Of a DNA stretch of 18,963 bases, positions 1 to 7,862 are shown in pieces. Source of the DNA: CAYNYI01 sp964401455 (GTDB taxonomy: Bacteria; Fibrobacterota; OXYB2-FULL-49-7; CAYNYI01); the NCBI GenBank assembly GCA_964401455.1, contig CAYNYI010000061.1:1-18963 (forward strand). Reading direction: 5' to 3'. How positions within the stretch are numbered: position 1 is the stretch's first letter; each line of letters opens with the position of its first letter. Below the pieces are notes generated by a model. The model searched no databases and was not told the DNA's origin. It worked only from the letters and a program-made list of their open reading frames with translations. The position numbers and the translations under genes are program-made.

Positions 1-55
1 AATCTCCTGTAGAAGAATCTCCTGTAGAAGAATCTCCTGTAGAAGAATCTCCTGT
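1..55 (+). repeat. 15-bp in-frame tandem repeat
   Basis: The unit AATCTCCTGTAGAAG occurs three times without change (1-15, 16-30, 31-45), followed by its first ten bases (46-55). The unit length is a multiple of three and it lies inside the open frame of the acidic protein, where it encodes the pentapeptide SPVEE. The array reaches the window edge, so the full copy number is not visible. Confidence 0.95.
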
Positions 56-1232
56 CTTATTGAATGAAGAAAAACTTACCGGAGAAGATATAAATCAGGC
101 TCTTGAAAATGAGGAAGACGAATTCGGGGTCAGTGGACTTCAGATGGTTGATGTTGAAGAAAACCGGGATGAATTTGATTCTGTTCTTGATGAGGTTAAA
201 ACCTCTTTTGATGAGTTCGGAGATACCGATCTGTCAGATGTTCCGGATACTGAAAACGGTGGCGACACAGAATCCTATGGTAATAAAGAGGACCCCGCAT
301 CTGAGGGATTTTATAACGTCTTTGGTGATAGTGGAGTTTCGGGAGAAGACGACCTCGCTGATATAGATCAGATAGAGATGGAAGATGATCTCCGTGAAGA
401 AGATGATAAAGAAGAAGGAGAACTTCCCGAAGAAGGAGAACTTTCGCTCAGTCAGGGTATGGAGGAGGGCGGTGAATTTGTGGATGAGTCCTTACTGGAT
501 ACAGTAGAATCTTCCGACAGCCTTACTGACCCTCCATCTTTAGAAATCCAGAAAGAAAACAAAGAAGATATAGCTGATAAAGAGAATGACTCTGAGACGG
601 AACAGGGCTTTTATAATGTTTTTGGGGACTCTGCAGCCGATTCGCAATCCGGGCTGGAAGACCTTGGCGCGATTGAAATGGAAGAGGATTTGAGAGAAGA
701 CGATGACTCCGAAGAAGACCCGGATGAGGCATCTGAAACGTCTGATTCCGGTCCTGAAGAAGAAGATATTTCTGATATTCTAAGTGCGGCCGGTGAAAGC
801 GGTGATGTGGAAATTGATGAGCCGGATTCTTTCCTGGATTCACTGGATGAGCCGGAAATTGATGATGAAATGCCGGAAAGTTCAGTTCGGGAAAAACCCT
901 CTCGGAAAAAGGCCAATATTTCTGAAAAAAAATCAGAGCCGGATACAAAAGAGAATGTTTTTGGCGACATATCCACAATAGCTCTTGCTGACCTTTATTT
1001 CGAGCAAGGACATTTTGAGCATGCCCTTGAAATCTATAATAAGGTCTATCAGATTCGTCCTGACGAAGAAGTGAAAAAGAAAATAGACAAAGCAGCAGAA
1101 GCCATTACGGATGGTCAGCGTTATAAAACCGTTAAGAAGAAAAAAAACATAAAAAAATCCCATTCATTGGCTAAACCACCACTAAAGGGTGTTAAAATTA
1201 AAAAATCTTTCAGAAAGAAAAAGAAAAGCTGA
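1..1232 (+). CDS. Acidic repeat protein with TPR-like C-terminus (5' partial)
   Basis: The reading frame is open from position 3, with no stop up to the window edge, so the gene starts upstream; the TTG at 60 is not needed as a start. Numbering from that TTG as residue 1, residues 1-350 are very rich in Asp, Glu and Ser. A segment of about 37 residues beginning GFYNVFGDS occurs at 83-119 and again at 183-219, and the core NVFGD recurs at 299-303. Residues 303-345 look like one TPR-type helical hairpin (ALADLYFEQGHFEHALEIY). Residues 353-390 are a lysine-rich basic tail. No signal peptide can be judged. The stop overlaps the next start (TGATG), implying translational coupling. The function is unknown; the TPR-like end suggests protein-protein contact, and the acidic part is probably largely disordered. 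Confidence 0.8.
   Translation, partial: SPVEESPVEESPVEESPVLLNEEKLTGEDINQALENEEDEFGVSGLQMVDVEENRDEFDSVLDEVKTSFDEFGDTDLSDVPDTENGGDTESYGNKEDPASEGFYNVFGDSGVSGEDDLADIDQIEMEDDLREEDDKEEGELPEEGELSLSQGMEEGGEFVDESLLDTVESSDSLTDPPSLEIQKENKEDIADKENDSETEQGFYNVFGDSAADSQSGLEDLGAIEMEEDLREDDDSEEDPDEASETSDSGPEEEDISDILSAAGESGDVEIDEPDSFLDSLDEPEIDDEMPESSVREKPSRKKANISEKKSEPDTKENVFGDISTIALADLYFEQGHFEHALEIYNKVYQIRPDEEVKKKIDKAAEAITDGQRYKTVKKKKNIKKSHSLAKPPLKGVKIKKSFRKKKKS
306..416 (+). repeat. Duplicated protein module, copy 1
   Basis: This stretch encodes GFYNVFGDS followed by an acidic segment with the core IEMEDDLREEDD. It aligns without gaps to the copy at 606-716, which starts exactly 300 bases (100 residues) later. 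The two copies are similar in protein but have diverged in DNA, so the duplication is not recent. Confidence 0.85.
606..716 (+). repeat. Duplicated protein module, copy 2
   Basis: Second copy of the module at 306-416. It encodes GFYNVFGDS and, further on, IEMEEDLREDDD. A third vestige, NVFGD alone, is encoded just before the TPR-like helices (about 954-968). Confidence 0.85.
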
Positions 1233-2290
1233 TGAAAGAACGCGTCCGGGCTCTTCTTGAAATCGCAAACCAGTCCGGATGTTCCTCGTACTATGCCTCA
1301 GATCCGGCCTCGTTATTTTATCTTACAGGTGTCCGTGCCGAAGGATGCGCGCTGATAATAAATGATGCCGGGCTCACAATCCTTTCCGGATTCATATATT
1401 ATGAAGATTTTAAAAGGAAAAGTAAAACCTCAGACTTCAACATAGTATCGCCCGAAAATAATGAAAATTTAACAGATGCCGCAGTTAGAATTATCAATGA
1501 GCATTCAGGAAACAGGTTTACCGCTTTTGATCCTTTAAAATTATCTTTTTCTGAGTACGGCCGTATCTCCCGAAAACTGGGGAAAAATTATTTCAAACCG
1601 CTTAACAGGGGGGTCGGGTCTGGATTTGCGGTTAAAACGTCATCAGAACTCAAAAAAATTATAATGGCGGCCGCTATAACAAAAGAAGCCGTTAAAACCG
1701 TTGCGCGGAAAGCCCCGGGTGAATACTCTGAAAAAAGGACCGCTGCGGAAATTGATTATGTTATGAGGAAACTTGGGGCTGAAGGAAGCGCCTTTGATAC
1801 CATCGTCCTTTCGGGAAAGCGGTCTGCTTTGCCTCACGGTACACCCGGGAAAAAGCTGATTGATCACAACACATCTTTTCTTATTGATGCCGGTGCCAGA
1901 TACGGAGGGATGTCGGCTGATTCCACACGTACCTTTATGGCTGTTAAAGCCGCAAAAGAAATGAAAATTATTTATGAAATTGTAGAAACCGCGCAAAAAT
2001 ACGCTCTTGAAAAAGTACGCCACGGAGAAAAATGCAGTATTGTAGATAAGGCCGCAAGAAGTTATATTACAGATAAAGGATACGGCAGATTCTTCGGTCA
2101 TGGAACCGGTCACGGTACTGGTTTCGCCGTTCATGAGTATCCTTCTATTTCCTTAAAAAGCGAAGCCGTTCTTACAGAAGGTATGGTTGTTACTGTTGAG
2201 CCTGGAATATATATTCCGGGAAAGGGCGGAATAAGACTTGAAGAACAGGTCGTGGTGCAAAAAAACGGGTGCAGAATAATATCGAAATAG
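1232..2290 (+). CDS. M24 family Xaa-Pro aminopeptidase/dipeptidase
   Basis: A metallopeptidase of 352 residues with the pita-bread fold, expected to cleave peptides next to proline in the cytoplasm. Residues 1-128 form the creatinase-like N-terminal domain and 135-352 the catalytic domain. The five metal ligands of the family can be placed: Asp219 (LIDAGA), Asp230 (SADSTRTF), His294 (HGTGHG), Glu323 (VEPGIY) and Glu337 (GIRLEE). His202 (LPHGTP), His290 and His301 fit the other active-site histidines, with the same spacing as I recall for E. coli PepP. It is shorter than E. coli PepP (about 440) and closer in size to PepQ/YpdF-type enzymes, so exact specificity is open. The ATG overlaps the upstream stop by one base and no clear Shine-Dalgarno is visible, which fits coupled translation. 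accB follows after 29 bases. Confidence 0.92.
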   Translation: MKERVRALLEIANQSGCSSYYASDPASLFYLTGVRAEGCALIINDAGLTILSGFIYYEDFKRKSKTSDFNIVSPENNENLTDAAVRIINEHSGNRFTAFDPLKLSFSEYGRISRKLGKNYFKPLNRGVGSGFAVKTSSELKKIIMAAAITKEAVKTVARKAPGEYSEKRTAAEIDYVMRKLGAEGSAFDTIVLSGKRSALPHGTPGKKLIDHNTSFLIDAGARYGGMSADSTRTFMAVKAAKEMKIIYEIVETAQKYALEKVRHGEKCSIVDKAARSYITDKGYGRFFGHGTGHGTGFAVHEYPSISLKSEAVLTEGMVVTVEPGIYIPGKGGIRLEEQVVVQKNGCRIISK

Positions 2291-2319
2291 ATTAATAATT
2301 TTTTAAAGGAGTTTCAAAA

Positions 2320-2895
2320 ATGGTAAAAAAGGCTGCCAGAAAAAAAACAGCTAAGAAAAAAGCTTCAAAAATTATGAAAAAGACTGTCGATGCCGGAATT
2401 GAAGACATATTCAGCCCCGATGGTCTTAAACAGGTAGTGAAAATGATGGATTCTTCCAGCGTTCGGGAAATTGAATTAACGGACGGGGACAGATCGGTAT
2501 TTATATCCAAAAATGACGCGGTACCGGAAGGCATTAATACTCCTGTTTATTCCGCTCCGCCTGTTTCTGCTCCCGCGCCAGCTCAGACTGCTCCGCGGCA
2601 GTCTGTACCTGCACAGGTTTCATCAAATGAGGAAGAGTCTGATTCTTCTTCAAAGGCCCTTATTGAAATTAAATCTCCGATAGTCGGTACTTTTTATGAG
2701 GCATCTTCACCGGAGGCGGGTCCTTTTGTCAAACCGGGTGATTCTGTCAAGGCGTCTACAACCGTTTGCATTATAGAAGCCATGAAGGTTATGAACGAGA
2801 TTCCTGCGGAAGTGGAGGGTAAAATAAATAAAGTGTGTGCTGTTAACGGTGAGCCGGTTGAATACGGTCAGGTACTTTTTCTTGTTGAGAAGTAA
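2320..2895 (+). CDS. accB: Biotin carboxyl carrier protein of acetyl-CoA carboxylase
   Basis: Carries the biotin that shuttles CO2 between biotin carboxylase and carboxyltransferase in malonyl-CoA formation, the first step of fatty acid synthesis. The C-terminal biotinyl domain (about residues 113-191) has the attachment motif EAMKVMNEI with Lys156 as the biotinylated residue, preceded by the thumb-like segment around YEASSPEAGPFV. Residues 28-64 match the N-terminal region of BCCPs. A Pro/Ala/Ser-rich linker lies at about 69-110. At 191 residues it is longer than E. coli AccB (156), partly because of a lysine-rich extension (residues 1-21) not typical of the family. The start is fixed by AAAGGAG at 2305-2311, eight bases before the ATG. 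accC follows after 61 bases, the usual accBC arrangement. Confidence 0.96.
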   Translation: MVKKAARKKTAKKKASKIMKKTVDAGIEDIFSPDGLKQVVKMMDSSSVREIELTDGDRSVFISKNDAVPEGINTPVYSAPPVSAPAPAQTAPRQSVPAQVSSNEEESDSSSKALIEIKSPIVGTFYEASSPEAGPFVKPGDSVKASTTVCIIEAMKVMNEIPAEVEGKINKVCAVNGEPVEYGQVLFLVEK

Positions 2896-2956
2896 GCTCT
2901 AAAGAATTTATGAAAAGCACTACTTTTTTATTCTGATATTGAAAGGATAGATTATA

Positions 2957-4306
2957 ATGATAAAAAAAGTCCTGATAGCGAATCGGGGAGAAATAGCGGT
3001 CAGGGTTATCCGGGCCTGCAAAGAGCTTGGAATCAAGACTGTTGCCGTTCATTCAGAGGCAGACGCAAATTCCATACATGTTAGATTGGCCGATGAGGAT
3101 GTTTGTATCGGTCCTGCCAATTCTATTAAAAGCTATCTGAATGAGAAAGCCATAATAAGCGCGGCCACCATTACTAATGCAGATGCTATACATCCGGGTT
3201 ATGGATTTATGGCGGAAAATACTCATTTTGTCGAGGTCTGCGAATCTACCGGAATAAAATTTATCGGCCCTTCATCTGCGACAATACACGCTCTCGGTGA
3301 TAAAGCCAATGCAAAGGCAGCTATGCAGAAAGCCGGAGTTACAACCGTTCCGGGGAGTAAGGGAGTGGTTAGGTCTATTGATGAAGCTTTTGAAATTACC
3401 TCCAAATTCGGGTATCCTTTTATTATTAAAGCGGTCTCCGGAGGCGGAGGAAGAGGAATGCGGATTGTGAGGGATGACAAGGAGCTTAAATCAAATTTTG
3501 AGTTAGCCCGAAACGAAGCCCGAACCGCGTTCAATGATCCTGATGTTTATATGGAAAAATATATAGTTAATCCAAGGCATGTCGAAGTCCAATTCATGGC
3601 GGACAGTCACGGCGATGTAGTTCATTTCGGAGAGAGAGACTGTTCTGTTCAGCGCCGCCATCAAAAACTGGTTGAAGAATCACCCTCACCGGCTATTGCA
3701 GATAATGAAGAAGAACGTAAGCGTCTCTGCGGTATGGTGGTAAAAGGAATTTCTTCTGTCGGTTATGAAGGAGCCGGAACTATGGAATTCCTTCGTGATG
3801 CCGACGGGACTTATTATTTTATGGAAGTTAATACCCGTATCCAGGTGGAACATCCGGTATCTGAGTTTGTTACAGGTACAGATCTAATAAAAGAAATGCT
3901 GCCTGTAGCAATGGGAGAAAAAATAAGTGTGAAGCAGAAAGATGTAAAGGTGAAGGGTCATTCTATCGAATGCCGCATAAATGCGGAGGACCCTTATCAT
4001 GACTTCAGGCCAAGTCCTGGTATCATTACCGACCTTTTCCTTCCCGGCGGACCTAATGTCAGAGTTGATACACACGTTTATAATGGTTACGCGATACCTC
4101 CATATTATGATTCAATGGTAGCAAAACTGATAACGCACGGCAGAGACAGAGATGAGGCTTTGGCTGTTATGTCGAGATGTCTGGATGAGTTTGTAATAGA
4201 GGGCGTTCAGACTACTATTCCGTTTCATAAAGAGGTTATGAAAAATCCCGTTTTTCGAAGCGGGGATTTTAATACCGGTTTTCTGGAGGAAAACAAAATT
4301 CTATAG
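2957..4306 (+). CDS. accC: Biotin carboxylase subunit of acetyl-CoA carboxylase
   Basis: Carboxylates the biotin on AccB using ATP and bicarbonate. The length (449 residues) equals E. coli AccC. The N-terminal domain starts KVLIANRGEIAVRVIRACKE. The ATP-grasp part shows the glycine-rich loop SGGGGRGMRIV (161-171), the ATP-binding lysines Lys116 and Lys158, and ERDCSVQRRHQKLVEE (226-241). The catalytic segment is MEVNTRIQVEHP (289-300), with Glu290, Asn292, Arg294 and Glu298 matching the metal and bicarbonate site. The C-terminal domain includes ECRINAEDP and YYDSMVAKLI. The start has AAAGGA at 2942-2947, nine bases before the ATG. It is placed between accB and a FecR-domain gene in the same operon; the carboxyltransferase genes are not in the window. 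Confidence 0.97.
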   Translation: MIKKVLIANRGEIAVRVIRACKELGIKTVAVHSEADANSIHVRLADEDVCIGPANSIKSYLNEKAIISAATITNADAIHPGYGFMAENTHFVEVCESTGIKFIGPSSATIHALGDKANAKAAMQKAGVTTVPGSKGVVRSIDEAFEITSKFGYPFIIKAVSGGGGRGMRIVRDDKELKSNFELARNEARTAFNDPDVYMEKYIVNPRHVEVQFMADSHGDVVHFGERDCSVQRRHQKLVEESPSPAIADNEEERKRLCGMVVKGISSVGYEGAGTMEFLRDADGTYYFMEVNTRIQVEHPVSEFVTGTDLIKEMLPVAMGEKISVKQKDVKVKGHSIECRINAEDPYHDFRPSPGIITDLFLPGGPNVRVDTHVYNGYAIPPYYDSMVAKLITHGRDRDEALAVMSRCLDEFVIEGVQTTIPFHKEVMKNPVFRSGDFNTGFLEENKIL

Positions 4307-4316
4307 AGGAGGGGTT

Positions 4317-5039
4317 ATGCGGAATGTCTTGATATTTATGCTTTTGTCATTTTCTTTTGTCTGGTCGGCGCCTGTCGGAAAAATTACATTCTTTATAGGT
4401 TCTGTAGAAATACAGAAATCCGGTGCTTCAAACCGGATACCGGCGATTATGGGTATAGCCGTGAATTCCGGTGATGCTGTTATGACCGGTGAAGAGGAGT
4501 TCGCTGAAATAACACTGAAAGACGGATCAATTATGCGTGTAGGAGAGAAGTCTGAACTAGTCTTGAAGGGCAGTGATGAAAACCGTACTCCTTCTCTTAA
4601 AAAGGGCCGGGTCTGGGCCAACATTAAAAAACTTGGTAAGCGTACCGGCGATTTCAAAGTTCATACCGGAACAGCAGTAGCGGCAATACGAGGCACTGTC
4701 TTTAAAGTTGAAAAAAATCAAAACGATTCGACCTCTACCGTTTCGGTTTTCGAGGGAAATGTGGATGTCGGTCCGGATGCTGATTTGAGAAAAAAACTTA
4801 AAAAGAATTCAGATTCATCAAATAAGAATGAACGGACAGAAATTTCCGGTCCCGTTGAGGTGCCCGGGCCCTATGAAGTTACTCTGGATGAATGGGTTAA
4901 CATAGTGAAGGGCATGCAGATCAATGTCCGTCCGGATGGAAAATATCATAAATTTAAAATGGACGAAGAAAGCATTGCCGCGGACAAGTTTATTAAAATT
5001 AACAAAGAACGCGACGCGAAACTGGAAAAAACACATTAA
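4317..5039 (+). CDS. Exported FecR-domain protein
   Basis: A protein of 240 residues with a signal peptide (hydrophobic 4-15, likely cleavage near VWSA/PVG at 18) and a FecR-type domain at about 19-152. Typical parts are GKITFFIGSVEIQ, SGDAVMTGEEEFAEITLKDG, KKGRVWANIKK and TAVAAIRGTVFKV. In gut Bacteroidetes FecR proteins are anti-sigma factors, but many exported FecR-domain proteins of other phyla have no sigma factor partner, and none is visible here. No long transmembrane segment follows the signal, so it is probably periplasmic or surface-exposed. GAGGAGG lies just before the ATG, and the gap to accC is 10 bases, so it belongs to the accBC operon and is its last gene. A related protein begins at 18487; both share KGRV-aromatic-A-(N/D)-IK followed by GDF. 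Confidence 0.82.
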   Translation: MRNVLIFMLLSFSFVWSAPVGKITFFIGSVEIQKSGASNRIPAIMGIAVNSGDAVMTGEEEFAEITLKDGSIMRVGEKSELVLKGSDENRTPSLKKGRVWANIKKLGKRTGDFKVHTGTAVAAIRGTVFKVEKNQNDSTSTVSVFEGNVDVGPDADLRKKLKKNSDSSNKNERTEISGPVEVPGPYEVTLDEWVNIVKGMQINVRPDGKYHKFKMDEESIAADKFIKINKERDAKLEKTH

Positions 5040-5058
5040 TTAATGCGGATATTTTTTA

Positions 5059-5099
5059 GGCAGGGCGGAATAAAAATTTTGTCCTGCCGTTATTTTTTA
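5059..5099 (+). terminator. Intrinsic terminator after the accBC-fecR operon
   Basis: GGCAGG at 5059-5064 pairs with CCTGCC at 5083-5088. The stem can extend inward through further A-T, C-G and G-T pairs to a small A-rich loop, and is followed by a T-rich run (5089-5099). On the other strand the stem is followed by A residues, so it works only for the plus strand. It sits 20 bases after the stop of the FecR gene. Confidence 0.8.
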
Positions 5100-5149
5100 T
5101 GGAATTTTTTTCCCGGTGATTATGGGAAATTAATTACCGGTGCTTACAC

Positions 5150-6547
5150 TTATGAAGAGCTGATTTTTCCAGGGGAATGGACACTGTTGGTAAGGTCACT
5201 TTTTCCGGAGAATAAACCGAGCAGAAGGAAGTATGCAGGCAGAAGATACCCATGCCAGGTAAGCATCCAAAGTGTATCCTGGCCAATACATGAAATAAAA
5301 AGCGAAACCGTTAGAAGATACAGCGCAGTCCGGTTTACTTCACTCCGAGATATAAAAGCAGAGCGGAGAATTATGGAACTCCAGAAAAACATAAAAGCCA
5401 AGAGACCGAAAATACCGGTTTCTACAAGAACATGGATGAAATTATTATGGCCTCCGCTTATTATTTTATCCGACCAGAAATTGTATTCAAAAAAAACATT
5501 TTGCGAAAAGGCCCCGGGGCCGCATCCGATTATTTTCTGAATGATCGGGGCTTCAATGAAAAAATTAAGCGCTGATTGCCATATAATTAACCGACTGTAT
5601 GAACTCAAATCTATTTTCAGTCCGTATCTGCTCCGGAAGGTAAGGTCAAAAATTGCCTGAAAAAGCCCTGAAAAATAGAAAAGAAGAATTATTGCGCTAA
5701 ACCAGGCCGCTGCTTTTAAAATCACCTTAAATCTTATTTTAAGAAATATCAAAGCGGGCAGAGCAATCAAAAAAGATCCAAGCGCAGCTCTTGACTGTGC
5801 CATTACAAGCGCTGAGAAAAAGAAAACAGTCAAAATTATTCTCGACAGGCCTGCATTTTTGTCTTTTAGCATCATGCCGGTCAGTAGAAACAGGGGAATA
5901 TGCATATTCGTTCCCAGTGATGAGTGGTGTTCTCCAAGAGTGCCTGTTGCCATATATTCAAGAGAACCGCTTTTAAGCACCTGAAATATAGCGTAGGCAG
6001 CGGGGATAATATATGCAGCGATATATGTATTTATGATATTTTTGGTCTGTCGCTCAGATGATCCGAGAAGTGTTCCGGTCCAGAAAAGACAAAAATATTT
6101 CAGGAACTGCATGATTGAAAATATCTGGAAAGCGATTGTTCCGGGGCTATACCGCAAAAAGTTTAACATAAAAGAAATAATCAGCACCAACCCCAGAATA
6201 ATGAAGCGTAACGAGAAATATCGGAACAGACCGGACTGAATTACCTTTAAAGGTGCGTATGAACGAAATGTTACTATTAAAAAAGGGATTATGAGAATAT
6301 CGGAAGGTAGTATGGTAATAAGTCCTCTTGTATATATCGGATATCCAAATCCGAAAGAAATAATAAAAAGGTAAATGATTAATTCTTTACGGATTAGAAT
6401 TGTCAAAACAGCCAGGAAAAGGATTGGTATAATTGAAACAAGGTGTACTTCAAAATAAATACCGGTAAAAATAAGTGCTAAAGTTATCGCCGGCAGCGCG
6501 ATAACAGCGGTCAAATTATATCTGTGTTCGGTTTTTTCAGCACTCAT
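5150..6547 (-). CDS. O-antigen ligase/polymerase-like membrane protein (Wzy_C)
   Basis: An integral membrane protein of 465 residues with about 10-12 hydrophobic segments, seen around 12-31, 37-52, 57-70, 77-94, 112-131, 140-160, 170-190, 215-226, 236-248, 255-270, 279-300, 378-394, 407-420 and 430-446. The Wzy_C/WaaL signature is present: Gln-Ser-Arg at 251-253, SRLIIWQSALNFF (318-330), GCGPGAFS (341-348) and the large periplasmic loop with GGHNNFIHVLVETGIFG (365-381). Such proteins polymerise O-antigen or capsule repeat units, or ligate glycan to a carrier, at the periplasmic side of the inner membrane; sequence alone does not separate the two. No Shine-Dalgarno precedes the ATG (leader CTATCTTATTTTTT). 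The wzz-like gene is divergent and the wza-like gene lies beyond it, so an export role is likely. Confidence 0.85.
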   Translation of the reverse strand: MSAEKTEHRYNLTAVIALPAITLALIFTGIYFEVHLVSIIPILFLAVLTILIRKELIIYLFIISFGFGYPIYTRGLITILPSDILIIPFLIVTFRSYAPLKVIQSGLFRYFSLRFIILGLVLIISFMLNFLRYSPGTIAFQIFSIMQFLKYFCLFWTGTLLGSSERQTKNIINTYIAAYIIPAAYAIFQVLKSGSLEYMATGTLGEHHSSLGTNMHIPLFLLTGMMLKDKNAGLSRIILTVFFFSALVMAQSRAALGSFLIALPALIFLKIRFKVILKAAAWFSAIILLFYFSGLFQAIFDLTFRSRYGLKIDLSSYSRLIIWQSALNFFIEAPIIQKIIGCGPGAFSQNVFFEYNFWSDKIISGGHNNFIHVLVETGIFGLLAFMFFWSSIILRSAFISRSEVNRTALYLLTVSLFISCIGQDTLWMLTWHGYLLPAYFLLLGLFSGKSDLTNSVHSPGKISSS

Positions 6548-6552
6548 AAAAA

Positions 6553-6639
6553 ATAAGATAGTTTTTTAATTCTTTAATATCCATATATTAAATTGAGTAA
6601 ACCCGTATTGCCTTTTCAGGGTTGTTTTAACTATCTTAT
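6553..6639. promoter_or_regulatory. 11-bp inverted repeat in the wzy/wzz divergent region
   Basis: ATAAGATAGTT at 6553-6563 is the exact reverse complement of AACTATCTTAT at 6629-6639. The right half overlaps the -10 box of the plus-strand promoter, and the left half lies five bases before the start codon of the minus-strand gene. Each gene therefore has the same sequence in the same orientation upstream. This could be a shared operator; no function is proven. Confidence 0.4.
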
Positions 6640-6642
6640 AAT
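6613..6642 (+). promoter_or_regulatory. Putative promoter of the wzz-like gene
   Basis: A perfect -10 box TATAAT (6637-6642) is preceded after 18 bases by TTTTCA (6613-6618), which matches four of six -35 positions. Transcription would start near 6649, giving a leader of about 28 bases that contains the GGAG at 6668-6671. Confidence 0.55.
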
Positions 6643-6676
6643 TTAAAATCAGTTGATTAGTACCAATGGAGAAAAA

Positions 6677-7861
6677 ATGAGATTCTATGACTTACTGATA
6701 CATCTTGCAGAAAAGCGAAACCGAATAATTGTTCATTTCTTTTTCGTTTCAGCTGCAGCGGTGATTTTTTCTTTGACTCTGACAAAACTTTATAAATCAA
6801 CAGTTCTTTTTCTGCCCCCGTCTTCTCAGGGTAACGGATTAATGTCTCTCGTCTCCGCCGATATCAGTTCAATGGTTATGTCTTCGGATAAGTTTTCCGC
6901 GAGGCAGTATGTCACTATTCTTAAATCCCGTGAACTCAGGGAAAAGGTTATTGAAAAATTTGATTTGAAAAAAAGATACAAAATCGATAACATAATAAAC
7001 CCAACAGATAAAGCGCTTGAACTTTTCGCAAAGAATGTTGATATTGAATTGAATGAGACCGGAGCTCTCGGAATGACAGAGGTTGTTTCGATTGAGTTTT
7101 CTGTAATAGACTCTGATCCTGACAGCGCGTCAATGATAGCAAATTATATGTACGAACTAATGGAAGAAAAAGCCGTATATCTCAGCAGCCGTTCGGACAG
7201 GAAAGGTATTGAATTTTTAGAGAGGCAGCAAAAGGAATATCAGTCCGCATTAGATTATGCGCGTGATACATTGAAACAATTTCAGATTCGGAATAAAATA
7301 TACAATGTGAATGCCCAGGTCGAATATGTGCTGGACGCTGTCTCAGGTTATGAAGCCGAGAAAATGCTTCTTGAGAAGAAACGTGATTATCTTAGGCTAA
7401 GTACAAGAGGAGAATTTTCTGAAATAAAGGCGATAAATGAAAGAATTTCGGTAATAGAGAAAAAATTGGAAAAACTTGAATCGAAGGAAAAACCGGATTT
7501 GCTGATAGGGCTTACGCGGTCACTAAACTTGTCAGGCAGGTTTTATGATTTGAAAAAAGAAGTGGAAACATACCGCACTGTTTTGCTTCTTGTAAGAAAA
7601 CAACTTGAGCAGCTGCGTCTTAAAGAAGCTAAAAACTTTTCTGATCTTTCTCTTGTTGATAAAGCCAGACCGGCGGAGTACAAATCTAAGCCTAAAAGAG
7701 CATATGTAGTGCTCGCTGTTGTTTTTATTTATATGTTGACCTACCTCTTTTATGTTTCCTCAAGGTTCTACTGGCATCGCTATGAGGAACTATCCCCGGA
7801 GAAAAGCGCCGCAGTCAAGAAGCTGGTCAGCCTTATTTTTTCACGGCATCCAAGTAAATGA
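6677..7861 (+). CDS. Wzz-type polysaccharide chain-length determinant/co-polymerase
   Basis: An inner-membrane protein of 394 residues with the layout of the Wzz family: a short cytoplasmic N-terminus, a first transmembrane helix (about 17-36), a large periplasmic part (37-340) with long coiled-coil stretches (about 170-320), and a second helix (341-362). The proline motif before the second helix is present (RPAEYKSKPKRA). No tyrosine-kinase domain follows, only a charged tail of about 30 residues, so it resembles PCP-1/PCP-2 proteins without a fused kinase. The role is control of chain length or coupling of polymerisation to export. The start at 6677 is chosen because GGAG lies five bases before it; the frame extends to a TTG at 6653 without a Shine-Dalgarno. 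Its stop is one base from the stop of the convergent wza-like gene. Confidence 0.87.
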   Translation: MRFYDLLIHLAEKRNRIIVHFFFVSAAAVIFSLTLTKLYKSTVLFLPPSSQGNGLMSLVSADISSMVMSSDKFSARQYVTILKSRELREKVIEKFDLKKRYKIDNIINPTDKALELFAKNVDIELNETGALGMTEVVSIEFSVIDSDPDSASMIANYMYELMEEKAVYLSSRSDRKGIEFLERQQKEYQSALDYARDTLKQFQIRNKIYNVNAQVEYVLDAVSGYEAEKMLLEKKRDYLRLSTRGEFSEIKAINERISVIEKKLEKLESKEKPDLLIGLTRSLNLSGRFYDLKKEVETYRTVLLLVRKQLEQLRLKEAKNFSDLSLVDKARPAEYKSKPKRAYVVLAVVFIYMLTYLFYVSSRFYWHRYEELSPEKSAAVKKLVSLIFSRHPSK

Positions 7862-7862
7862 T

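Noticed and set aside
60..62. TTG at 60 as the start of the acidic protein
   Set aside because: The frame is open to the window edge and the repeat before it is in frame, so the gene starts further upstream.
611..976. Minus-strand open frame rich in serine opposite the acidic gene
   Set aside because: It mirrors the Glu/Asp/Ser codons of the real gene and has no ribosome binding site or family likeness.
4242..4270. Hairpin AAAATCCC/GGGATTTT at the end of accC as a terminator
   Set aside because: It lies inside the coding region, has a 13-base loop and no separate T run; fecR follows in the same operon.
5043..5540. Plus-strand open frame after the terminator
   Set aside because: It lies mostly opposite the Wzy-like gene, and its product is arginine/lysine-rich without any recognisable feature.
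6653..6676. TTG start at 6653 for the Wzz-like protein
   Set aside because: It has no Shine-Dalgarno and sits about four bases after the expected transcription start; the ATG at 6677 has GGAG at the right distance.
7821..7846. Small inverted repeat GCTG/CAGC followed by T residues near the end of the wzz-like gene
   Set aside because: The loop would be only two bases, and the T run is part of the coding sequence.
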